Shown here in pieces: positions 27,628 through 37,222 of a DNA stretch of 64,000 nucleotides; position 1 is the stretch's first letter; each line of letters begins with the position of its first letter. The translations under genes were made by a program, and so were the position numbers. Under the pieces are notes generated by a model. The model was not told the origin of the DNA, made no database searches, and worked only from the letters and a program-made list of their open reading frames with translations. The stretch lies in contig NZ_QHGY01000001.1 in assembly GCF_003254665.1 (NCBI RefSeq), forward strand, positions 496,001 to 560,000, read 5' to 3'. Source of the DNA: Billgrantia lactosivorans (GTDB lineage: Bacteria; Pseudomonadota; Gammaproteobacteria; Pseudomonadales; Halomonadaceae).

Positions 27628-27927
27628 TCAGCCGACCTTGCGCTCGACCTTTTCGATCCGCCCCTCGAGGCTCTGATCCTTGTCGCTCGCGGTGGCAATG
27701 CGGATCGCACTGTCCACCCGCGGCGCGCCACGCTCGTGCAGCACCTCGTGGCAACGCTGCACGACGCGCATCACGTTCTCCCACGACCCCTCCAGGTTGG
27801 TGCCATGGGCATGCAGGCGATACTTGAGCCCGGCCTCCTCGATCACCTCCTCGCAGGCGGCGATATGGGACGACAGCGAGGCTCCGGCCCCGATCGGGGT
27901 CACGCTGACATCGGCAACCACATGCAT
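27628..27927 (-). CDS. MTH1187 family thiamine-binding-type protein
   Basis: 99 residues. DUF77/MTH1187 fold, a small ferredoxin-like protein; relatives such as YkoF bind thiamine or its hydroxymethylpyrimidine part, others are uncharacterised. Seen: MHVVADVSVTPIGAGASLSSHI at the N-terminus, the YRLHAHGTNLEGSWENVM ligand loop and a cysteine in VVQRCHEVL, all typical. Start 27927 is fixed by the conserved N-terminus. Divergent from the Met-sulfoxide reductase gene. No transporter genes adjoin it, so its role is unclear. Confidence 0.82.
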   Translation of the reverse strand: MHVVADVSVTPIGAGASLSSHIAACEEVIEEAGLKYRLHAHGTNLEGSWENVMRVVQRCHEVLHERGAPRVDSAIRIATASDKDQSLEGRIEKVERKVG

Positions 27928-28013
27928 ACTCAATCCTCCTGATCGACCATCGGGTATCCTTACCCGCAACCTAGTGGCGCCATCCGCATACTTCAAACCT
28001 GAGAGGAGATTCC

Positions 28014-28532
28014 ATGGCGATCGCCGCAACCGACTATGTCCGACTCGCCCGCCAGCTCGAGGCGCTGCTCGACGGTGACGACTGGCTGGTCAACAGCGCC
28101 CAGTTCTGTGCCTTCCTCTGGCAGGAGCTGCCGGAACTCAACTGGGCGGGATTCTATCTGCAGCGGCAGCCTGGGCTGCTTACCCTCGGCCCCTTCCAGG
28201 GCAAGCCCGCCTGCAACCCGATTCCGTTCGCCAAGGGCGTGTGCGGCGCTGCTGCCCGCAGCCTCAAGGTCCAGCGCATCGACGACGTGCACGCCATCGC
28301 CGACCATATCGCGTGCGACGCGGCGTCGAGGGCGGAACTGGTGATACCGATCGTGCGGCAGGGAACGCTATGGGGCGTGCTCGATCTGGACAGCCCGCGC
28401 GAGGCCCGCTTCAGCGCCGAGGATCAGGCCGGCATCGAGCGGCTGGTCGCGGTATTCGTCGCCCGCACCCGGTTGCCGGAGTTCCTCGCTTCGCCGTCAC
28501 CAAGCGACGGCTGGCAGCGAGGAGAGCGGTAG
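28014..28532 (+). CDS. msrC: Free methionine-(R)-sulfoxide reductase (GAF domain)
   Basis: 172 residues, one GAF domain. Reduces free L-methionine-(R)-sulfoxide with thioredoxin. The three redox cysteines of fRMsr are in place: two in KPACNPIPFAKGVCGAAA and one in HIACDAASRAELVIPI. ATG at 28014 has GAGAGGAG upstream. Its position a few hundred bases from metNIQ is a plausible functional link (imported methionine sulfoxide). Cytosolic. Confidence 0.92.
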   Translation: MAIAATDYVRLARQLEALLDGDDWLVNSAQFCAFLWQELPELNWAGFYLQRQPGLLTLGPFQGKPACNPIPFAKGVCGAAARSLKVQRIDDVHAIADHIACDAASRAELVIPIVRQGTLWGVLDLDSPREARFSAEDQAGIERLVAVFVARTRLPEFLASPSPSDGWQRGER

Positions 28533-28552
28533 CGTGGGACAGCGCAACAGCA

Positions 28553-28586
28553 GCAACGCCCCGTGGCACTGGCCACGAGGCGTTGC
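28553..28586. terminator. Stem-loop between msrC and the tRNA genes
   Basis: GCAACGCC (28553-28560) pairs with GGCGTTGC (28579-28586), with an inner CGTGGC/GCCACG stem and an ACTG loop. It serves the plus-strand msrC transcript and the minus-strand tRNA transcript alike. No T-tract. Confidence 0.6.
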
Positions 28587-28593
28587 GGAAGTC

Positions 28594-28670
28594 TGGTAGG
28601 ACCAAGCGGATTTGAACCGCTGACCTCCACGATGTCAACGTGGCGCTCTAACCAACTGAGCTATGGTCCT
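28594..28670 (-). tRNA. tRNA-Val (anticodon GAC), copy 1
   Basis: 77 bases including an encoded 3' CCA. Acceptor AGGACCA/TGGTCCT, D arm TAGCTCAGTTGGTTAGAG, anticodon stem CCACG-TTGACAT-CGTGG with anticodon GAC, T arm AGCGG/CCGCT around TTCAAAT. All stems pair perfectly. Downstream of copy 2 in the same transcript, 18 bases apart. Confidence 0.97.
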
Positions 28671-28688
28671 GAAGTCGATGGGGAAAGC

Positions 28689-28765
28689 TGGTAGGACCAG
28701 GCGGATTTGAACCGCCGACCTCCACGATGTCAACGTGGCGCTCTAACCAACTGAGCTATGGTCCT
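28689..28765 (-). tRNA. tRNA-Val (anticodon GAC), copy 2
   Basis: 77 bases with encoded CCA; same structure as copy 1. The two copies differ at only two bases, which form one pair of the T stem (A:T in copy 1, G:C here), so the difference is compensatory. First in the transcript. Confidence 0.97.
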
Positions 28766-28849
28766 GCTTCCGGCTTTCTGCGGCTGCCACCTGCTCGAGG
28801 AGACGAACCGCGCGTCACCGCCCTATCTTCGCTGCGGCAACGGATGCAT

Positions 28850-28877
28850 ATCTTACCGATATCGCTGCCTTTTGCAA
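28850..28877 (-). promoter_or_regulatory. Candidate tRNA-Val promoter
   Basis: On the minus strand TTGCAA (28877-28872), 16-base spacer, TAAGAT (28855-28850). About 80 bases before the first tRNA and directly after the glpK stop codon. Confidence 0.5.
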
Positions 28878-28880
28878 GCT

Positions 28881-30368
28881 TCAGGCAGTGCTTTTTACAC
28901 GCCGCACCGCCTCGAGCCAGCCACTATAAAGCCGCTCACGCTCGGCTTCCGGCATGCTCGGCGTAAAGCTGCGTTCGCAGCGCCAGAGTTCGGCGATCTC
29001 CTCCAGGTCGCGGTACCAGGCGAAGCGCAGCCCCGCCATGTAGGCCGCCCCCAGCGCCGTCGTCTCGAGTACCGTGGGCCGGTCGACCTGCACCCCCAGC
29101 ATGTCGGCCAGGAACTGCACCAGCCAGGAATTGGCCGCCATGCCGCCATCGACGCGCAGCGTGCCCGGCGGGACTCCCATGTCGTCGCTCATGCAGGCCT
29201 GCAGGTCGCGGGTCTGGTAGCAGACCGCCTGCAGCCCCGCGGCGACGATCTCGGCGATGCCGGTATCCCGGGTCAGGCCGAGGATCGCACCTCGGGCCTT
29301 GGGGTCCCAGTGCGGCGCGCCCAGCCCGGTGAAGGCGGGTACCAGGTAAACGCTGTGGCCGTCACGGGTCTGCTTGGCCAGGGCCTCGGTCTCGGCGGCA
29401 TCCTTGAACAGCTTGAGCCCATCACGCAGCCACTGCACGGCCGCACCGGCGACGAAGATGCTCCCCTCCATGGCGTAGGTGGGCGTGCCGCCAAGGCGGT
29501 AGGCCACGGTGGTCAACAGCCGGTTGCGCGAGGTCGCCGGCTTGTCGCCGGTGTTGACGATCATGAAGCAGCCGGTGCCGTAGGTGCTCTTGCCCATGCC
29601 CGGCTCGAAGCAGGCCTGCCCCACCAGCGCGGCCTGCTGGTCGCCGACCACTCCGCCGATGGGCAGTTCGGTGCCCAGCCACTGGGCCTGGGCGGTACCG
29701 AAGTCGTCACTGCTGTCGCGCACCTGTGGCATCAGTCCCCGGGGGATGCCGAACAGCGCGAGCAGCTCCTCGTCCCACTGCTGGGTATGGATGTTGAACA
29801 GCATCGTGCGCGAGGCGTTGGTGGCGTCGGTGGCGTGGACGCGGCCACCGGTCAATTGCCATAGCAGGTAGCTGTCCACCGTGCCGAAGGCGAGTTCGCC
29901 GCGCTCGGCGCGCTCCCGGGCCCCTTCCACATTATCCAGCAGCCAGCCCAGCTTGGTGGCGGAGAAGTAGGGGTCGATCAGCAGCCCGGTGCGCGCCTGG
30001 ACGAGGTCGCCGTGGCCCGCATCGCGCAATCGCTGGCACATGTCGGCGGTTCGCCGGTCCTGCCAGACGATGGCATTGTAGAGCGGGCGCCCCGTGGCCC
30101 GGTCCCACAGCAGGGTGGTCTCGCGCTGGTTGGTGATGCCGATCCCGGCGATGGCGTCCAGCGCCACGCCCGACTCCTTCACCACCTCCCGGCAGGTGGC
30201 CAGCACCGTGTCCCAGATATCCTGCGGATCGTGCTCGACCCAGCCGTCATGGGGGAAATGCTGAGGAAATTCCCGTTGTGCCACACGCACTACATGGGCG
30301 CCACGGTCGAAGAGGATGGCTCGTGAACTGGTGGTGCCCTGGTCGATGGCGAGGAGATAGTCGGCCAT
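28881..30368 (-). CDS. glpK: Glycerol kinase
   Basis: 495 residues. Phosphorylates glycerol to glycerol-3-phosphate. FGGY kinase family: N-terminal [20 protein letters not shown] phosphate loop, [27 protein letters not shown] and C-terminal [23 protein letters not shown] at 30368 fixes the canonical start. Divergent from glpR, with two ATGTTCG GlpR-like boxes in the gap, so repression by GlpR is likely. No glpF lies next to it. Confidence 0.97.
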   Translation of the reverse strand: MADYLLAIDQGTTSSRAILFDRGAHVVRVAQREFPQHFPHDGWVEHDPQDIWDTVLATCREVVKESGVALDAIAGIGITNQRETTLLWDRATGRPLYNAIVWQDRRTADMCQRLRDAGHGDLVQARTGLLIDPYFSATKLGWLLDNVEGARERAERGELAFGTVDSYLLWQLTGGRVHATDATNASRTMLFNIHTQQWDEELLALFGIPRGLMPQVRDSSDDFGTAQAQWLGTELPIGGVVGDQQAALVGQACFEPGMGKSTYGTGCFMIVNTGDKPATSRNRLLTTVAYRLGGTPTYAMEGSIFVAGAAVQWLRDGLKLFKDAAETEALAKQTRDGHSVYLVPAFTGLGAPHWDPKARGAILGLTRDTGIAEIVAAGLQAVCYQTRDLQACMSDDMGVPPGTLRVDGGMAANSWLVQFLADMLGVQVDRPTVLETTALGAAYMAGLRFAWYRDLEEIAELWRCERSFTPSMPEAERERLYSGWLEAVRRVKSTA

Positions 30369-30385
30369 GTTACGTCCCGTCGTTG

Positions 30386-30438
30386 TATGTTCGTTTATGA
30401 TCATCAAGAGTACTGGAGAATGTTCGCAATGCTTTACG
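30386..30438. promoter_or_regulatory. Two GlpR-like boxes in the glpK-glpR gap
   Basis: TATGTTCGTTTATGATCATC (30386-30405) and a second ATGTTCG-containing box from 30419. The E. coli GlpR operator is about WATGTTCG-N4-CGAACATW; box 1 matches the left half fully and most of the right half, box 2 mainly the left half. They lie between the divergent glpK and glpR start codons. Confidence 0.7.
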
Positions 30439-30518
30439 ACTTTCGTAGAATAATGCAGTGATCGCCTGCCGGCAGCGTGCCGAATCGCTTACACTCGCGT
30501 GATCGAAAGGGAGCCGAC

Positions 30519-31277
30519 ATGAACCAGCAACAACGACAAGACGCCATCGTTGACCTGGTGCGCCGCCAGGGCTACGCCAGCATCGAGCAGCTTACCGAGC
30601 ACTTCTCCGTCACCCCCCAGACCATACGTCGCGACCTCAATGCGCTGGCGGAGGAAGGCATGATTCGCCGCGTGCATGGCGGGGCGGGGCTCGAATCGAG
30701 CACCGTCAATACCGCCTACAGCACGCGCAAGAACCTCAATCTCGACGCCAAGCGGCGCATCGCCGACCTGCTGGCGCGGCACATTCCCGACCACGCCTCG
30801 CTGTTCATCAACATCGGCACCAGCAACGAAGTGGTAGCGGAAGCCCTGCTCGATCACCAGGGGCTCGAGGTGATTACCAACAATCTCAACGTGGCGGCCA
30901 TCCTCCAGCACAAGGAGGACTTCAACGTGATCATCGCCGGTGGCCAGGTGCGCTCGCGGGACGGCGGCATCATCGGCGAGGCGACGATCGACTTCATCAA
31001 TCAGTTCAAGGTGGACTTCGGCATCATCGGCATCAGCGGCATCGACGAAGACGGTTCGCTGCTGGAGTTCGACTATCAGGAGGCACGCGTCGCCCAGGCC
31101 ATCATCCTCAACTCCCGCCAGGTCTACCTGACCGCCGACCATTCGAAGTTTCATCGCAACCCCGTGGTGCGCCAAGGCAACATTGCCCAGCTGGACGCCC
31201 TCTTCACCGACCGCCAGCCCCCCGAGCGCATCGTCCACCTCATGCAGGTCAACGACGTCGCCCTGCATATCGCCTGA
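30519..31277 (+). CDS. glpR: Glycerol-3-phosphate regulon repressor GlpR
   Basis: 252 residues, DeoR family. N-terminal helix-turn-helix QQRQDAIVDLVRRQGYASIEQL and VTPQTIRRDLNALAEEGMI (residues 4-55), then a sugar-phosphate isomerase-like sensor domain (FINIGTSNEVVAEALL, VIIAGGQVRSRDGGIIGE) that binds glycerol-3-phosphate. ATG at 30519 has an AAGGGAG site upstream. Placed between glpK and glpD, both of which carry GlpR boxes. Confidence 0.95.
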   Translation: MNQQQRQDAIVDLVRRQGYASIEQLTEHFSVTPQTIRRDLNALAEEGMIRRVHGGAGLESSTVNTAYSTRKNLNLDAKRRIADLLARHIPDHASLFINIGTSNEVVAEALLDHQGLEVITNNLNVAAILQHKEDFNVIIAGGQVRSRDGGIIGEATIDFINQFKVDFGIIGISGIDEDGSLLEFDYQEARVAQAIILNSRQVYLTADHSKFHRNPVVRQGNIAQLDALFTDRQPPERIVHLMQVNDVALHIA

Positions 31278-31342
31278 CCCCGGCCCGCCCAGCAGACGCC
31301 TCGCCGGCATCCAGGTGTCGGCACAGCGTTGCCTGCCCCCTT

Positions 31343-31383
31343 GATGTTCGCTTTCGATTGTTCTATGTTCGCTTTCAAACATA
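31343..31383 (+). promoter_or_regulatory. Tandem GlpR operators upstream of glpD
   Basis: TATGTTCGCTTTCAAACATA (31364-31383) is a near-exact 20-base GlpR operator. A second box starts ATGTTCGCTTTCGAT at 31344. The two ATGTTCGCTTTC repeats are 21 bases apart (two helical turns), so two GlpR dimers would bind one face of the DNA. The glpD start codon is 54 bases downstream. Confidence 0.8.
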
Positions 31384-31436
31384 GACTGTGGAAACGGCAC
31401 CGCTCCCGCGGGCCCAAGCTCGGAGCCCTCCCTCCC

Positions 31437-32939
31437 ATGACGCAGACGCCTCGCAAGCCACTCGACATGTTCATCATCGGCGGCGGCATCAACGGTACCG
31501 GCATCGCCAACGACGCGGCCGGCCGCGGGCTGGCGGTCGCCCTGTGCGAACAGGGCGACCTGGCCGGCGCCACCTCCTCGGCCAGCAGCAAGCTGATTCA
31601 CGGTGGCCTGCGCTATCTCGAACATCACGAGTTCCGTCTGGTCGGAGAGGCCCTGCGCGAGCGTGAGGTCCTGCTGCACAAGGCTCCCCATATCATCTGG
31701 CCGCTGCGCTTCATTCTGCCCCACCGCTCCCACCTGCGCCCGGCGTGGATGATCCGTGCCGGGCTGTTCCTCTACGATCACCTGGGAAGGCGCAAGCGGC
31801 TGCCTGGCTCCCGCGGCATTCGCTTCCACACCGATTCCCCGCTGAAACCGGAAATAATGCGCGGTTTCGAATATTCGGATTGCTGGGTAGATGATGCCCG
31901 GCTCGTGGTGCTCAACGCCCTCCAGGCGCGGGAAGGCGGTGCCGAAATCCTGGTGCGCACGCGCTGCACGGGGGCTCGGGAGGAGAACGGGATCTGGCGC
32001 ATCGAGCTGGAAGACATGCACAGCGGGGAGCGTTTCGAGCGCCATGCGCGAACACTGGTCAACGCCGCCGGCCCCTGGGTCGAGCGAGTGGTGCGTGAAC
32101 AGGCGGCGCGCCCCTCGCGCTACTGTATCCGCATGATCCAGGGAAGCCACATCGTCGTGCCTCGCCTCAACACCGACGACCGCGCCTACATCCTGCAGAA
32201 CAGCGACCGGCGCATCGTCTTCGTGCTGCCCTACGAGGACGACTTCAGCCTGGTCGGCACCACCGATCAGCGCTTTCATGGCGATCCGGCCCAGGCCGCC
32301 ATCAGCGAGCAGGAGACCGACTACCTGCTCGGCGTGGTCAACGAGCACTTCCGTCGCCAGCTCGACCGACGCGACGTGATTTCCAGCTTTTCGGGCGTGC
32401 GCCCGCTCTGCGACGACGAGTCGGCCGACCCCTCGGCCATGACCCGCGACTACACCCTGGCCCTGGACGACAATGGCGCCCCGCTGCTCTCGGTCTTCGG
32501 CGGCAAGATCACCACCTACCGCAAGCTGGCGGAGGCCGCCCTGAAGCTGCTGGCCCCCGCCCTGCCCGGCATGGGAGCGAGCTGGACCGCAACAGCCACG
32601 CTGCCGGGGGGCGACATCGACAGCCAGGCGGACTTCATGGCCCAGCTGCTTCATGATTATCCCTGGCTCGGCGAGACGCGTGCACGGCGCTTCGCGCGCA
32701 GCTACGGCAGCCTCTGCCTGCGCTTTCTCCAGGGCGCCAGGAGCGAGGAGGAGCTGGGCGAGCACTTCGGCGCCGGCTTGACCGCCGCCGAAGCCGACTA
32801 CCTCGTCGATCATGAGTGGGCGCTCAACGTCGAGGACATCCTGTGGCGACGGACGAAACTGGGCCTGCGCCTCACGCCGAGGCAGGTGGACGTACTGAAG
32901 CGTCACATCGAAAAGCACCGCCACGGGCTGGCCGCATGA
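31437..32939 (+). CDS. glpD: Aerobic glycerol-3-phosphate dehydrogenase
   Basis: 500 residues. FAD enzyme on the inner face of the membrane that oxidises glycerol-3-phosphate to DHAP and reduces quinone. Seen: FAD-binding FIIGGGINGTGIANDAAGRG, the family motif SSASSKLIHGGLRYLE, GTTDQRFHGDPAQA and the FGGKITTYRKLAE signature. ATG at 31437 is used. With glpK and glpR it forms a glycerol catabolism unit controlled by GlpR. Confidence 0.96.
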   Translation: MTQTPRKPLDMFIIGGGINGTGIANDAAGRGLAVALCEQGDLAGATSSASSKLIHGGLRYLEHHEFRLVGEALREREVLLHKAPHIIWPLRFILPHRSHLRPAWMIRAGLFLYDHLGRRKRLPGSRGIRFHTDSPLKPEIMRGFEYSDCWVDDARLVVLNALQAREGGAEILVRTRCTGAREENGIWRIELEDMHSGERFERHARTLVNAAGPWVERVVREQAARPSRYCIRMIQGSHIVVPRLNTDDRAYILQNSDRRIVFVLPYEDDFSLVGTTDQRFHGDPAQAAISEQETDYLLGVVNEHFRRQLDRRDVISSFSGVRPLCDDESADPSAMTRDYTLALDDNGAPLLSVFGGKITTYRKLAEAALKLLAPALPGMGASWTATATLPGGDIDSQADFMAQLLHDYPWLGETRARRFARSYGSLCLRFLQGARSEEELGEHFGAGLTAAEADYLVDHEWALNVEDILWRRTKLGLRLTPRQVDVLKRHIEKHRHGLAA

Positions 32940-33007
32940 GGCCCCCATCGCTTAGGCTCTGAAGGAGGAAGCGCTTCCCTCGTCTCACTTCACCCGGGCA
33001 GGAGCCT

Positions 33008-34078
33008 ATGACCCTTCCTACAGCCGCGCTCGCCGCGGTGGTGGCGCTGCTGCTCGCGGCCACCGTCGTCGCCAAGCTGCCCCTTCGCTGGTGGTGGATA
33101 CGGGCCTGCGAATTCCCGCGCATGCAGCTCGCCTTCCTGGCGGTGATCACGGCGCTGCTATCGCTGCCGCTGGAGCCGCCGTGGCGCTGGAGCCTGCTCG
33201 CATCGAGCCTGCTCGTGGTCGCCCTCCAGGCCCGCTTCATCCTGCCCTGGACCCGCCTGTGGCCGGTCCAGGTCCAGGCCGCCGAACCGGGCCAGGCAAA
33301 ACGCTGCATCACGCTGCTGATCGCCAATGTGCTGACTCCCAACCGCCAGGCCGCGCGTTTCGTCGAGATCGTTCGCCAGCACGACCCGGACCTCATCCTC
33401 ACGCTGGAATCCGACGCCTGGTGGCAGGAGCGGCTAGACGAGTCCCTCGAGCCGCACTGGCCCCATGCCGTCAAGGTCCCGCTGGACAATCTCTACGGCA
33501 TGCACCTCTATTCACGCCTGCCGCTGGACTCCCCCCGCGTGGAGTGGCTGATCCAGGACGATATCCCCTCGATTCATACCCAGGTGACGCTCGAAAGCGG
33601 CGACAGGCTGATCTTTCATGCACTGCATCCCCGCCCACCGGCGCCCAACGAGAGCGAGGAATCCCTGTGGCGCGATGCCGAGCTGCTCCTGGTCGGGCGC
33701 AAGATCCATCGCCATCCCGTTCCCACCATCGTTGCCGGCGACCTCAACGACGTGGCCTGGTCGCGCACCACCCGCCTGTTCTGCCGCATCAGCGGCATGC
33801 TCGACCCCCGCCGAGGGCGAGGGAGGTACAGCACCTTCCACGCCCGCTACCCCCTGCTGCGCTGGCCCCTCGACCATGTCTTCACCAGCGAGCACTTCAC
33901 CCTCAAGTCGCTCAAGGTACTGCCGGCCTTTGGTTCGGATCACTTCCCCATCCTGGCCACGCTCTGCTTTCGCCCTGACCGAAGTGGCGAACACGACAAC
34001 CCCGACGCCGATGGCGACGAACGCGAATGGGCGCGCCAGACGATCCGCGAGGCCCTGTCGCGCGAACAGGAGACATGA
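33008..34078 (+). CDS. Membrane-anchored endonuclease/exonuclease/phosphatase family protein
   Basis: 356 residues. Two or three hydrophobic helices in the first 75 residues, then an EEP (DNase I-like) domain from about residue 98. Catalytic motifs are seen: LIANVL and TLESD (metal-binding glutamate), FHALHPRPPAPN (histidine), VAGDLNDVAWS and a C-terminal DHVF / GSDHFPIL. Members of this membrane EEP group have unknown substrates; nucleases and phospho-esterases share the fold. It starts 68 bases after glpD and may be read from the same promoter. C-terminal tail is acidic. Confidence 0.82.
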   Translation: MTLPTAALAAVVALLLAATVVAKLPLRWWWIRACEFPRMQLAFLAVITALLSLPLEPPWRWSLLASSLLVVALQARFILPWTRLWPVQVQAAEPGQAKRCITLLIANVLTPNRQAARFVEIVRQHDPDLILTLESDAWWQERLDESLEPHWPHAVKVPLDNLYGMHLYSRLPLDSPRVEWLIQDDIPSIHTQVTLESGDRLIFHALHPRPPAPNESEESLWRDAELLLVGRKIHRHPVPTIVAGDLNDVAWSRTTRLFCRISGMLDPRRGRGRYSTFHARYPLLRWPLDHVFTSEHFTLKSLKVLPAFGSDHFPILATLCFRPDRSGEHDNPDADGDEREWARQTIREALSREQET

Positions 34079-34087
34079 TGGAGCCCC

Positions 34088-35467
<1,380 letters not shown>

Positions 35468-35737
35468 GTCACTCCCTCGCTGGTCGAATCCTTCCTTCAC
35501 CATGGGTCCACGAGCAGCCGCATGCAAGGCGTGGGAAGACGGGCGCGGCGAGTGGCCGTCCGGCCCTGGCGAACTGACAGTCTCGAGAACGCTTTTGATC
35601 GCTGCAGTATCGCTCGCTTTTATGACAGTTATCGTTGTTTCGCCTTCCCCCTCCTCCCTAAGATGACTTCGCCAGCCAAATGGAAGGCACAAAACAACGA
35701 CTCGTAAACAGCGAAAGATCTCGTGGAGCCAGATGAC

Positions 35738-36232
35738 ATGTTGGACATGCAAGCTTCCCTGCTGCTGCTTCCCCAGGAGCAGTTGACCCTCGCCAGTACC
35801 CATGAAGTGGCGGAACTCCAGCGCTATCGTCGGCTGTCTCTCAGCTTCCTGCCCAGGGCCCCCCAGGTCAGCCGACTGATGTCCTGCCTGGGCTTGCAGT
35901 GCGAGAAGCGACTCGACACCTTGCGCGGGGTCGCCAGCAGGCTGGAGCTGGAGGCCTGCGTCACCAGCCCCGCCGCGATCACTGCTAGCTTCGCATCGGC
36001 GCCCCGGCACTTCTTTGTCGAGGAGGATGGCATGGCCGTTCAACTGCTCGACCAGGCCATACACATAGCGGTGGAGACGAAGCGCTTCTTTGCCTGGCTG
36101 CTGGAGACCAATGCCACGCCGGAACTCCACCGGACGTTTGTCGACTTCGTCAGGGAAAAGGAGGCCGAGTGCCACGTGCTGCTCGAGTTTCGAGAGCACC
36201 AGACGGCTCCGGCTGTCTTGCGCCATGCCTAG
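35738..36232 (+). CDS. Uncharacterised alpha-helical protein
   Basis: 164 residues; not recognised. Predicted largely helical and soluble with no signal peptide. Five cysteines are present. The C-terminal third contains DGMAVQLLDQAIHIAVETKRFF and FVREKEAECHVLLEF, whose E..H spacing is loosely like ferritin-like di-iron helices, but the four-helix ligand set cannot be established. ATG at 35738 has GGAG nine bases upstream; an upstream GTG would add five residues. It is convergent with the FNR-type gene, 10 bases apart. Confidence 0.6.
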   Translation: MLDMQASLLLLPQEQLTLASTHEVAELQRYRRLSLSFLPRAPQVSRLMSCLGLQCEKRLDTLRGVASRLELEACVTSPAAITASFASAPRHFFVEEDGMAVQLLDQAIHIAVETKRFFAWLLETNATPELHRTFVDFVREKEAECHVLLEFREHQTAPAVLRHA

Positions 36233-36242
36233 GCTGCGCGGT

Positions 36243-36992
36243 TCATGCCCTCTTCTGCCGCCTGCCGGTGGAAGAGGCCAAGCGTTCCAGGCCGGCCATG
36301 TCGAGCAAGTGATAATCACGCGCTTTCACATCAAGCAGCTGCTGGGCCTGGAAGGTAGCCAGGGTCCTGCCCACCGTTTCGTGGGTCAGCCCCAGATAGC
36401 TGCCGATGTCGCTGCGCGACATGGCAAGGCGAAAATGCCGCGAGGAGTAGCCGCGCCGACGGAAGCATTCCGATAAGGACATCAGAAAATAGGCCAGGCG
36501 GGCTTCCGCTGTGCGTGACAACAGTTGATGAAGCCGCAGCCGCTCTTCCTGCATCGTGCGGCTGATGTTGCGTTGCAGATGCCGGCGCAGGATCGGCATT
36601 CGCGTGCCCAGCTCATCCAGGCGCTCAAAGGGCAAGCGGCACACCGACGACAGTTCCAGGGCAACGATCGAGCCGGGATAGTGCCCGGGACCGATGGCAT
36701 CGAAACCGATGAGGTCTCCCGGGAGGTAGACTGCGGTCAGGAGAGTGTCGCTATTGGTATCGGCGGTGACCTGCTTGAGGCTGCCGGTTCGCACTGCAAA
36801 CAGGTATCGAAAGGCGACCCCTTGCTGTACCAGGTGATCGCGCTTATCAAGCCTGATCGGGGCGTCGAGAATCGGAATGATGCTGTCAAATTGCTCGGGC
36901 GTCAGGTCAGGAGGCAGGCAAAGCGCCTTCAAGTAGCAGGATAGGCACTGAGATGCCAATGAATCATGAACCTTGTTGCCCTGGTTCGACAT
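36243..36992 (-). CDS. FNR/Anr-type Crp family regulator with CRP-like recognition helix
   Basis: 249 residues. N-terminal cysteines C-x2-C-x5-C (CLSCYLKALC) plus a fourth in ELSSVCRLPFERLD align with the [4Fe-4S] ligands of FNR, so it should sense oxygen. The cyclic-nucleotide-binding fold has LPGDLIGFDAIGPGHYP, typical of FNR. The helix-turn-helix is MSRSDIGSYLGLTHETVGR: where E. coli FNR has V-E-T-I-S-R, this protein has H-E-T-V-G-R, and E. coli CRP has R-E-T-V-G-R. DNA specificity may therefore differ from the TTGAT-N4-ATCAA FNR box. Start 36992 is set to precede the cysteine cluster as in FNR. Confidence 0.88.
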   Translation of the reverse strand: MSNQGNKVHDSLASQCLSCYLKALCLPPDLTPEQFDSIIPILDAPIRLDKRDHLVQQGVAFRYLFAVRTGSLKQVTADTNSDTLLTAVYLPGDLIGFDAIGPGHYPGSIVALELSSVCRLPFERLDELGTRMPILRRHLQRNISRTMQEERLRLHQLLSRTAEARLAYFLMSLSECFRRRGYSSRHFRLAMSRSDIGSYLGLTHETVGRTLATFQAQQLLDVKARDYHLLDMAGLERLASSTGRRQKRA

Positions 36993-37090
36993 GCGGCAGC
37001 CCTCGTCCTTTGGACACAGGAATAAGTATAGGAGCCCGCCTGCGCTCTGCAGTTTGAGTTCCCTCATGCCATCGACGGACAGGCTTGTGA

Positions 37091-37105
37091 CATGCCTCAG
37101 GCATG
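37091..37105. promoter_or_regulatory. 15-bp perfect palindrome between the FNR-type gene and the GGDEF gene
   Basis: CATGCCT-C-AGGCATG, in the 230-base divergent gap, roughly 100 bases from each start codon and next to TGTGA (37086-37090). A candidate operator; the binding protein is unknown. On the minus strand a TATACT -10-like element (37030-37025) lies about 33 bases before the regulator start. Confidence 0.35.
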
Positions 37106-37222
37106 GGATGAAAAAATCCATGCTGCACGAAGAGTGACCGCGACCTAGTGTTAATGCTGCAACGCCGCAGGCACAGCGTTACCTCTGGGACAAAGAGGAA
37201 CGCGCCTCGAGGGAACTAAGTC

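Noticed and set aside
30489..32948. 819-codon open frame on the minus strand opposite glpR and glpD
   Set aside because: Antisense shadow of two clear genes in high-GC DNA; no family similarity.
35468..35737. FNR box in the fumC divergent promoter region
   Set aside because: TTTTGATC...ATCGC is present but the TTGAT-N4-ATCAA spacing and symmetry are not met.
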